Below the pieces are notes generated by a model, which did not search any database, had not been told where the DNA came from, and saw only the letters and a program-made list of their open reading frames with translations. From JBAXZR01 sp041670165 (GTDB lineage Bacteria > Bacillota > Clostridia > Christensenellales > UBA1242), in the NCBI GenBank assembly GCA_041670165.1, contig JBAXZR010000001.1, positions 60,420 to 124,419 on the forward strand: a stretch of 64,000 nt of DNA, written 5' to 3'. A program made the position numbers and the translations under genes. Below, one piece after another: positions 9,911 through 15,905 of this stretch. Numbering within the stretch: the stretch's first letter is position 1; each line of letters opens with the position of its first letter.

Positions 9911-9970
9911 AAAAAATCTCTCAAATCAAGTGAATTCCGTAGGGACACTTAAAAATGGGAGATTTTTTTG
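9911..9970. terminator. Bidirectional terminator between ynbB and lexA
   Basis: An outer stem pairs AAAAATCTC near 9912 with GGGAGATTTTTTT ending near 9970. Inside it is a smaller AAGTG/CACTT hairpin. T-runs occur on both strands, fitting convergent ynbB and lexA transcripts. The compound shape is unusual for a plain terminator. Confidence 0.75.
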
Positions 9971-10666
9971 TTAGAATTTTCTAAATAAGCCAACAACTTT
10001 TCCTAAAATTTGGACATTTTTTGCATAAATTGGTTCAAATGCAGGATTTTCAGGTTGAAGTCTTATGCAATCTTTTTCTCTATAAAAAGTTTTTACAGTG
10101 GCATTTCCATCAATCATGGCAACAATAACTTCTCCATTTTCCGCATCGTTTTTTTGTTCAACAACAACTTTGTCACCATTTAAAATTCCAATGTTTTGCA
10201 TACTGTTACCAACAATTTTCAAAATAAATAGGTTTTCACCAGAAATTAGATTTTTTGGAATTTCATAGCTGTCCAAATAATTTTCTTCGGCAAAAATTGG
10301 AATGCCTGCTGCAACTTTTCCGATGTAAGGAACTTTTTTAAAAGAATTTTTATCAATTTGTTCTTCGTCTTCGTTGAAATTTTTAACAATTTCTAATGTT
10401 CTTTTTTTGTTTGCTGAGCGTTTGATTAAACCACGCTCTTCAAGTTCATTAAGATAATATTGAATTGTTGCAGTGGAAGTTACATTAACGCATGGCATCA
10501 TTTCACGAATTGAAGGGGAGTATGAATGCTCTTTGATATATTTATCAATAAAAGATAAGAGTTCATTTAATCTCATATCACTTTTTAATTTTGTTGTTCT
10601 TCTTTTTAATGCTCCAGAATTAAATTTGCTTTTTTCAAAAAAAATTTCTTTTTCATAATTTTCCAT
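9971..10666 (-). CDS. lexA: LexA repressor with N-terminal extension
   Basis: SOS-response repressor and self-cleaving S24 protease, 231 residues against about 205 normally. The winged-helix DNA-binding domain starts near residue 31 (MRLNELLSFIDKYI) and includes YSPSIREMM and STATIQYYLNELEERGLI. The self-cleavage Ala-Gly is in KVAAGIPIFA. The catalytic Ser is in IVGNSMQNIG and the Lys in ATVKTFY. The extra 30 basic N-terminal residues look genuine, because GTGAGGT sits 6 nt before the first ATG and no such site precedes Met31. A LexA-type box overlaps its own promoter, indicating autorepression. Confidence 0.96.
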   Translation of the reverse strand: MENYEKEIFFEKSKFNSGALKRRTTKLKSDMRLNELLSFIDKYIKEHSYSPSIREMMPCVNVTSTATIQYYLNELEERGLIKRSANKKRTLEIVKNFNEDEEQIDKNSFKKVPYIGKVAAGIPIFAEENYLDSYEIPKNLISGENLFILKIVGNSMQNIGILNGDKVVVEQKNDAENGEVIVAMIDGNATVKTFYREKDCIRLQPENPAFEPIYAKNVQILGKVVGLFRKF

Positions 10667-10705
10667 TGTTTACCTCACAAAAAACTTTTACTTCTCTTGA
10701 GTGTG

Positions 10706-10734
10706 AGTATAACATAACGAAATTAATTTAACAA
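10706..10734 (-). promoter_or_regulatory. lexA promoter
   Basis: Minus strand: TTGTTA (10734-10729), a 17-nt spacer and TATACT (10711-10706), giving a leader of about 35 nt before the lexA ATG. The -35 box is partly covered by the adjoining operator. Confidence 0.75.
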
Positions 10735-10745
10735 ACAAATGTTTG
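10732..10745. promoter_or_regulatory. LexA operator (SOS box)
   Basis: CAAACAAATGTTTG is an inverted repeat with 6-bp arms around AA. It resembles the Firmicutes SOS consensus CGAACRNRYGTTYG, with A for G at position 2 and the matching change in the other arm. It overlaps the -35 box of lexA, the expected position for autorepression. No second copy with this spacing was seen in the window. Confidence 0.75.
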
Positions 10746-10977
10746 AAATATTTTAAACAACATAAAAACATTTTTCAAAAAAAATATAAATTTTGTAATT
10801 GTTATGATAAATATTTATAAAAATATAAACTAATTTAAATAAAGAATTGTGATAAACTTATTCGATAAGATTGAAAAATGAAATTATATTATTTATATAC
10901 ATTTCTTCATCTATAAAACTTAAATAGAATAGAAAAAAAATATAATTATGTAAGCTTATAAATAATGTTTAAGATTA
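10746..10977. other. AT-rich spacer between lexA promoter and recombinase gene
   Basis: No ORF with a ribosome binding site or RNA gene was recognised. A short inverted repeat, TTAAGAT/ATCTTAA (10969-10986), covers the recombinase stop codon but has no T-run after it, so it is at best a weak 3' end signal. Confidence 0.5.
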
Positions 10978-12015
10978 TTATCTTAATTGAATTTTTCCAG
11001 CAGCATCTCTACGAATGTCTTCACTTATAGCAGCATAATGCTTTTTGGTGGTGTTGACATCTTTATGCCCAAGAATATCCGCAACAACATATATATCTTT
11101 TGTTTCACGATACAAATTTGTGCCAAATGTGCTTCTCAATTTGTGGGGAGAAATATTTTTTAATGGTGAAGCAATAAGAGCAAATTTTTTAACCAAATTT
11201 TCTACAGCTCTTGGACAAATTCTTTTTTTCTGTAAGCTTAAAAACAAGGCTGGTTGAGAGTCATTTGGTTGCAGAATTGTTTTTCTGAAATCAATCCAAC
11301 ATTTTAGTGCATCAGCCACTTCATCAGAAAAATATAAAACAACTTGATTACCGCCTTTTCTTGTGATTTTGAAAGCATTTGCTTCAAAATCAATGTCTGA
11401 AACATTTAATCCAACGCATTCACTTATTCTAACTCCAGTTCCAAGAAACAAGGAGAGCATGGCAACATCACGCACACTTGTTTTATTCAAAAATTCTTTT
11501 TGCTTTTTTGAAAGTCCATTACCATTTTCAGCAACATTAAGAATTGAAGCAACTTCATTAATTTCTAATCGAATAATATCTTTTTGATGAAGTTTTGGGA
11601 GTTTAACTTTTGTGGTTTCATTTGAGGCTATTAGGTCTTTGTTAAATAAAAATTGAAAAAATTTACGAATTGAAGATAGTTTACGACTTTTACCTCTTTC
11701 TGTGTTTATAAAAGTTTTTCCTTTAACACTATACCTTGAGATATAACTTAAAAAATATTCAATTTGTGTAGATTTAATAGTTGAAAGTTGGCTAAGTGTT
11801 ATTTGCTTAATTGATGAGTCAAAAATTTTTGATGACAAAAAAGAGAAAAAGCATTTCAAATCTCTTGCATAGCCGAGTCTTGTAAGTTCAGAAGTGCATT
11901 GTTCAATTGATATAAAAAAATCAAAGCAAAATGAGGGCAGAGTAGAAATGATTTTGCTTGTATCTTCATTTGCATTATTAGCTCTTGTAACAAAATAATC
12001 ATCACTTTTTTTCAT
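10978..12015 (-). CDS. Xer-like tyrosine site-specific recombinase
   Basis: Tyrosine recombinase of 345 residues with a SAM-like N-terminal core-binding domain (about 20-150) and a C-terminal catalytic domain. The catalytic set is visible: Arg in LGTGVRISECVGL, Lys in TRKGGNQV, His-x-x-Arg in SPHKLRSTFG, His in ILGHKD and the Tyr nucleophile in TKKHYAAI. It resembles chromosomal XerC/XerD-type enzymes more than phage integrases, and no phage genes are nearby. A longer frame runs to 12240, but its first 75 codons cross the serS promoter and start. The start is placed at ATG 12015 (MKKSDDYF); ATG 12033 is possible. There is no clear Shine-Dalgarno sequence. Confidence 0.88.
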   Translation of the reverse strand: MKKSDDYFVTRANNANEDTSKIISTLPSFCFDFFISIEQCTSELTRLGYARDLKCFFSFLSSKIFDSSIKQITLSQLSTIKSTQIEYFLSYISRYSVKGKTFINTERGKSRKLSSIRKFFQFLFNKDLIASNETTKVKLPKLHQKDIIRLEINEVASILNVAENGNGLSKKQKEFLNKTSVRDVAMLSLFLGTGVRISECVGLNVSDIDFEANAFKITRKGGNQVVLYFSDEVADALKCWIDFRKTILQPNDSQPALFLSLQKKRICPRAVENLVKKFALIASPLKNISPHKLRSTFGTNLYRETKDIYVVADILGHKDVNTTKKHYAAISEDIRRDAAGKIQLR

Positions 12016-12026
12016 GTTATAACATG
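12013..12026. promoter_or_regulatory. 14-bp perfect palindrome over the recombinase start codon
   Basis: CATGTTATAACATG is fully self-complementary and contains the presumed start codon. A minus-strand TATAAT (12040-12035) places the transcription start at about 12028, so the palindrome covers nearly the whole 13-nt leader. It could be an operator. No regulator can be named. Confidence 0.35.
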
Positions 12027-12112
12027 TTAACATAATTATAAAAAAAAGTCTAATTGCTACTTTATTAAAATTTAATTCTTGCCCATAAAAAGGCTTAAAA
12101 AGCAAAACTTTG

Positions 12113-12141
12113 TTGACATAATCGTTCTCCTTAGATATAAT
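12113..12141 (+). promoter_or_regulatory. Consensus sigma-A promoter of serS with ultra-short leader
   Basis: TTGACA (12113-12118), exactly 17 nt, TATAAT (12136-12141): a perfect consensus. The predicted start at about 12148 falls inside the ribosome site AAGGAG (12147-12152), so the mRNA leader is only about 13 nt. No T-box is present upstream of serS. Confidence 0.9.
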
Positions 12142-12160
12142 TAGACAAGGAGATGACAAT

Positions 12161-13399
12161 ATGATTTCACTAGATTTAATTAGAAATGAAACACAAAAAG
12201 TTAAAGAAATGCTTGGATATAGAAATGATAATGTTGACATTGATCGTTTGCTTGAACTAGATACAGAATATCGTTCTGCTCTTAAAGATTTGGAATCTCT
12301 TCAGGCAAAAAGAAATGAATTAGCAAAAATTGGAAATGCAAGTGTTGCAGAAATTGCAAAAGCATTGAAGGCTCAAATTGTTCAAGTTTCAGCTTTGGTT
12401 GATAATTTGCTTTCTGAAAGAAACAAAATTTGGTCTATTGTGCCAAATATGCTTGATGAACGAGTTCCACAAGGCAAAAGTGATGCCGACAATGTTGAAA
12501 TTAAAAGAGTAGGAACTCCACGCAAATTTACATTTGAACCAAAATGGCATGATGAACTTGCAACAAAACTTGGAATTTTAGATGTTAAAAATGGCATTAA
12601 GGTTTCAGCAAGTGGCTTTTTATATTGGATTGGAGATGGAGCTAGGCTTCAAAGAGCAATGTTTAATTTTGCACAAGATTTCTTGCTTCAAAGAGGCTTT
12701 ACACTTTTAACAACACCATTACTTGCTCGAAAAGAAACTTTTTTTGGCACTGGTTACTTGCCATTTGCAGGTGATCAACTATACACTGTAGGGGATACAG
12801 GTTTGTCGCTGATTGGAACAAGTGAACAAACACTTGTTGGATTTCATGCAGGTGAAACTATCGATTTAACAAAAGGTGCAATTTTGTATACTGCATTAAC
12901 TCCTTGTTTCAGAACTGAAGCTGGTTCATATGGAAAAGAAACAAAAGGTGTATTTAGAGTTCATCAATTTTCAAAAGTTGAGCAAATTGTTTTCTGCAAG
13001 CCTGAAGAATCAAGAAAATGGCACAATTTTTGTCTTGAGAATGAAGAAACTTTGTTTCAAAAGCTTGGTTTGCCATATAGAGTTGTGAATGTTTGCACAG
13101 GAGATCTTGGAGCTCCAGCTAGCATGAAATATGATATTGAAGGATTTTTTCCAGCCTACAATGGTTACAGAGAACTCACTTCAAATTCAAATTTATTAGA
13201 TTTTCAAACAAGAAGATTGAATGTAAAATTTAAAAATGGAGATAAATCAGAATATCCTCACACAATTAGTGCAACAGGTATCACAGAAAGGGCAATGCTT
13301 GCAATTTTAGAAAATTATCAAAATGAAGACGGAAACATTACAATTCCTGAAGTGCTTGTTCCTTACATGGGTGGACAAACAATTATCACAAAAAAATAA
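12161..13399 (+). CDS. serS: Serine--tRNA ligase
   Basis: Class II aminoacyl-tRNA synthetase, 412 residues. The N-terminal coiled-coil tRNA-binding arm covers about residues 1-105 (ETQKVKEMLGYRN onward). Motif 2 is in TALTPCFRTEAGSYGKETKGVFRVHQFSKVE and motif 3 near the C-terminus is in GITERAMLAILENYQ, where family members usually have GLAVGRTL-type sequence, so this end is somewhat divergent. The serine pocket region LIGTSEQTLVGFHAGE is clear. It diverges from the recombinase gene and is probably cotranscribed with the unknown gene 16 bp downstream. Confidence 0.95.
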   Translation: MISLDLIRNETQKVKEMLGYRNDNVDIDRLLELDTEYRSALKDLESLQAKRNELAKIGNASVAEIAKALKAQIVQVSALVDNLLSERNKIWSIVPNMLDERVPQGKSDADNVEIKRVGTPRKFTFEPKWHDELATKLGILDVKNGIKVSASGFLYWIGDGARLQRAMFNFAQDFLLQRGFTLLTTPLLARKETFFGTGYLPFAGDQLYTVGDTGLSLIGTSEQTLVGFHAGETIDLTKGAILYTALTPCFRTEAGSYGKETKGVFRVHQFSKVEQIVFCKPEESRKWHNFCLENEETLFQKLGLPYRVVNVCTGDLGAPASMKYDIEGFFPAYNGYRELTSNSNLLDFQTRRLNVKFKNGDKSEYPHTISATGITERAMLAILENYQNEDGNITIPEVLVPYMGGQTIITKK

Positions 13400-13415
13400 A
13401 TAAATGGAGTGCGAA

Positions 13416-14357
13416 ATGAACAAGATTCAAATTACAAAGTCAATAATAAATGATTTTGCAAGTGCAGAATCTAACGAAAGTGTTAGAAAAGCATTTGAGC
13501 ATCTTCAATTCGCATTTGATGAAATAATCGAAACCCTTTCAAAAAAAAATCCTTTTATCAATCCAGAAAAATGTCTTTTTTTTCTTAGAGATGACTTTTT
13601 TTGGGACACACAAACTCCAGAAAGTGAAATGAAATTTGTGTTAGCAGTTGAGTCAGCACAAATTGAATTAAATAGTGCAAAACTTATTCTAAGCAAGAAA
13701 TCACTTTTTAAAAAAGAATTGAAAGCATTTTTTCTTAAATCGAGAAAAAAAAGAAGGAAGAAAAAAAATAAAGAGCTTAGTTCAACTCTTGTGCTTAAAC
13801 CAGAATCATATGATATTGTTGCGTTTCAAAAAGAATTCTTTTTAAATTTAGCTGACTATTTTGCAACAACTACAAAACTTAGAAACATGCAAGATGAAAT
13901 TCAAATTTTATCAAAGGAAGAGTTTGGTATAAACATAAGCATTAGATTTGCTGTTAAATCGGAAAATGTGTTTAAGTTTTGGAATGATGATGCAAATGCG
14001 TTTGATGTAAGAAATTTCTATAATGAAAATCAAATTGTTGAAAAGAAAAACAAAGAAACAAAAAAAATATTTCTTAAAATGGTAAAAGTTTATTCAAGTA
14101 TTTTTGATGTTCTTAATGCAGGTCAAAACAGCCATTATTTAGCGTTTTGCTTGCTTAAAAATGTTCCAAATGAGTTGTTTGTTTCAAACATATTTGATTG
14201 CTTTTTAAAAATTTCAAATTATTTATATCATACAAGTTTTAAAAATATGAAAGGAATTATTTTTTCAGACAAATTGTTATTTGGCGAAAATAATGAAACA
14301 GATATAAATTTTTTAGAAGCAAAAAAACTTATAAGAATGGTTTGCAATGCACTATAA
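13416..14357 (+). CDS. Unknown basic protein downstream of serS
   Basis: I do not recognise this 313-residue protein. It has no signal peptide or membrane segment. The main features are a strongly basic stretch near residues 98-118 (FLKSRKKRRKKKNKE) and otherwise helical, Phe-rich sequence with the C-terminal part LFGENNETDINFLEAKKLI. The start is placed at ATG 13416, because GGAG lies 7 nt upstream of it and inside the longer frame that opens at 13404. It sits 16 bp after serS and is followed by a short terminator, so it is probably the last gene of the serS transcript. The basic patch suggests nucleic-acid contact, but that is only a guess. Confidence 0.8.
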   Translation: MNKIQITKSIINDFASAESNESVRKAFEHLQFAFDEIIETLSKKNPFINPEKCLFFLRDDFFWDTQTPESEMKFVLAVESAQIELNSAKLILSKKSLFKKELKAFFLKSRKKRRKKKNKELSSTLVLKPESYDIVAFQKEFFLNLADYFATTTKLRNMQDEIQILSKEEFGINISIRFAVKSENVFKFWNDDANAFDVRNFYNENQIVEKKNKETKKIFLKMVKVYSSIFDVLNAGQNSHYLAFCLLKNVPNELFVSNIFDCFLKISNYLYHTSFKNMKGIIFSDKLLFGENNETDINFLEAKKLIRMVCNAL

Positions 14358-14360
14358 AAT

Positions 14361-14387
14361 AGAGGTTAGAAAGCCTTTATTTTTTTA
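14361..14387 (+). terminator. Short terminator after the serS operon
   Basis: A stem of about 7 bp (AGAGGTT, loop AGAA, AGCCTTT) is followed by a T-rich run to 14387, starting 4 nt after the stop codon. It contains a G-T pair and is weak. Confidence 0.55.
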
Positions 14388-14564
14388 ATTTTTTATAAGA
14401 TAAAAAAATGTTTAAAATAAACATTTTACTAATTGTAGTTTAGTTTTATATTTATAATATGTTAGTTTTTCAAAATTCAAAATATAAAAGATTATTAGCT
14501 TAAATTAATTTTAAAATATAGATAATATTATAAACCACAATGATTTTGTGTTTTACCTTTGGTT

Positions 14565-14598
14565 AACTATTCGTAAAAGCTGTCTTTTGCGAATAGTT
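14565..14598. repeat. 15-bp inverted repeat with 4-nt loop
   Basis: AACTATTCG plus TAAAAG pairs with CTTTTG plus CGAATAGTT around the loop CTGT (one T-G pair). It is the strongest hairpin in the 745-bp gene-free region. A T-run begins only 12 nt later, so it is not a typical terminator. Confidence 0.7.
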
Positions 14599-14642
14599 GT
14601 TCGTGCTAATTTTTTAATAAAAATACTACCCTATACTAAATA

Positions 14643-14660
14643 CAAACATTGAAATGTTTG
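14643..14660. repeat. 18-bp palindrome CAAACATT-GA-AATGTTTG
   Basis: Two perfect 8-bp arms surround GA. The arm resembles the CAAACA/TGTTTG half-site of the lexA operator, but the half-sites are 6 bp apart instead of 2, so it is not a standard LexA box. Confidence 0.6.
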
Positions 14661-14758
14661 ATAAATATATATAAAAAATTTCAAATAACTAAAATAATTT
14701 GTATATAATTTTTAAAATTTTTCTAAAACAAAAATATACATATCTATCAATATTTTTT

Positions 14759-14933
14759 ACAAACTTTCTTATATTAAATTTTTTATTACTTTTTAAGTAA
14801 AATATTTACGAACTTTTTAAATGATTTATACATACTTTCTAAAATAAACACAAACTTTCTTATATATTTTTACAATTTTTATTATATGATTTTAAAACTG
14901 ACTTGTAATAAATAAATTAGACAAACTTTCTTA
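14759..14933 (+). repeat. Five direct copies of an ACAAACTTTCTTA-type 13-mer
   Basis: Exact copies of ACAAACTTTCTTA lie at 14759-14771, 14850-14862 and 14921-14933. Variants ACGAACTTTTTAA (14808-14820) and ACATACTTTCTAA (14830-14842) lie between them. All five are in the same orientation, with start-to-start distances of 49, 22, 20 and 71 nt. The flanks are almost pure A/T. The arrangement resembles iterons or a protein-binding array; no function can be assigned. Confidence 0.7.
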
Positions 14934-15102
14934 AAATTTTCAATTTTTTTTCATACTTCAAAAATAATTTTTAAAGCTAGAAAAAGTATTAATACCTTGC
15001 AATTGATTTAAGTTTTTTAACATTTTGCATTTTTCTAACTTTTATCATTTTAAAAGATTTAAAAGTATTTCAAAATATTTTAAATTTTTTAGTTTGAATA
15101 TA

Positions 15103-15750
15103 TTAAAACTTGATTTTCGGGTCAAGAACATAACTGTATTCTTTTAATTGTTTGCGTCTTTCTTTGTAATCTGGTACAAAACATTCTACACTTTTCCAAA
15201 AAATAGTTGAATGGTTCATATGCTTTAAATGGCTAATTTCATGATAGATTACATATTGAATCAAGTCTTTTGGCAACATAAAAAGTTTTACATTGAGCAT
15301 GATTTGTTTTTTACTGTTACAACTGCCCCAACTTCTTCTCAAACAATATAATTTTAATTTACTATTTTTAAGTGTAGTTTTAATGATGCTTTCATTAAAC
15401 AACCTTTCAAGATTATTCTCTGCAAGAACTCTAAATTGTTTTAATACTTTTGTGTTTATTCTAATTGAATTTTCTTTTAAATTATTAAATAAAATTTCAT
15501 TACAATCTTGATGACAATATGCTTTTTCACCAAAAATTTGTAAACAGTTGCCACATAAAATTTCGTCAATTTTTAAGTTTTGAATTTGTTTTTGCTTTGA
15601 ACATTTATCTAACCAAAGTTTATGTTTTTTAACAAAGTCTTCTATTGCTTCTGTTTTCATTTTTAATGGAGCTGATACTTCTGCTAAATCGCAATCCAAC
15701 AATTTGAGTGTAATCGACTTGCGTCTTGTTCTTTTTATAATTATTTTCAT
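15103..15750 (-). CDS. YgjP/DUF45-type zinc metallopeptidase
   Basis: 215-residue protein of the YgjP-like (DUF45, WLM-like) metallopeptidase family. The zinc motif is HEISH in YVIYHEISHLKHMNHSTIFW, preceded by the family hallmark LRRSWGSCNSKKQIMLN. The C-terminus VPDYKERRKQLKEY is also typical. The N-terminal beta-rich part (RTRRKSITLKLLDCD) matches the family start. The substrate is unknown. The ATG has no ribosome site and is preceded at exactly 6 nt by a -10 box, so translation is probably leaderless. It diverges from the PadR-type gene and may share its operator. Confidence 0.9.
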   Translation of the reverse strand: MKIIIKRTRRKSITLKLLDCDLAEVSAPLKMKTEAIEDFVKKHKLWLDKCSKQKQIQNLKIDEILCGNCLQIFGEKAYCHQDCNEILFNNLKENSIRINTKVLKQFRVLAENNLERLFNESIIKTTLKNSKLKLYCLRRSWGSCNSKKQIMLNVKLFMLPKDLIQYVIYHEISHLKHMNHSTIFWKSVECFVPDYKERRKQLKEYSYVLDPKIKF

Positions 15751-15752
15751 AT

Positions 15753-15816
15753 TAACATAATACCATACACTGCCCTATTTATCAATGAAATTTAGGTATT
15801 ATGTTATACATAATAC
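15753..15816. promoter_or_regulatory. Inverted 12-mer pair and third half-site in the divergent promoter region
   Basis: TAACATAATACC (15753-15764) and its exact reverse complement GGTATTATGTTA (15795-15806) lie 30 bp apart. The second forms a further palindrome with CATAATAC (15809-15816), spacer TTATA. The first copy contains the -10 box of the YgjP-like gene. The rightmost half-site lies 6 bp before the -35 box of the PadR-type gene. This is a good candidate operator for the PadR-type protein; the core ATGTTATACAT has the ATGT/ACAT ends typical of PadR sites, though with shorter spacing. Confidence 0.6.
15757..15785 (-). promoter_or_regulatory. Leaderless promoter of the YgjP-like gene
   Basis: Minus strand: TTGATA (15785-15780), 17 nt, TATTAT (15762-15757), then GTTAAT and the ATG at 15750. 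The predicted start site is the start codon itself. Confidence 0.8.
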
Positions 15817-15822
15817 ATTCTC

Positions 15823-15851
15823 TTGCTAAAATAAAAATTTTGCTTTATAAT
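15823..15851 (+). promoter_or_regulatory. Promoter of the PadR-type regulator gene
   Basis: TTGCTA (15823-15828), 17 nt, TATAAT (15846-15851). A second inverted repeat, AACATAT (15853-15859) and ATATGTT (15874-15880), covers the predicted transcription start and could be another regulator site. Confidence 0.75.
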
Positions 15852-15905
15852 GAACATATAGTCATATATAATAATATGTTTAAAAATGTTGTACGGAGGA
15901 AAAAA

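Larger units (their letters stand above)
14358..15102. other. 745-bp gene-free AT-rich region
   Basis: No coding frame with a ribosome site was found on either strand. Besides the terminator, hairpin, palindrome and repeat array listed separately, the region is AT-rich and featureless. It holds no DnaA boxes of the TTATCCACA type and no recognised RNA gene. Confidence 0.6.

Noticed and set aside
12061..12160. T-box upstream of serS
   Set aside because: No T-box sequence or terminator lies between the promoter and the gene; the leader is only about 13 nt.
12016..12240. 75-residue N-terminal extension of the tyrosine recombinase
   Set aside because: It crosses the serS promoter and start codon, has no ribosome site and does not resemble recombinase sequence.
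14358..15102. Replication origin
   Set aside because: There are repeats and high A/T, but no DnaA boxes and no dnaA, dnaN or rep gene nearby.
15753..15806. dif-like XerC/XerD recombination site
   Set aside because: TTATGTTAA resembles a XerD half-site, but the XerC half and 6-bp centre are missing; the repeats fit an operator better.
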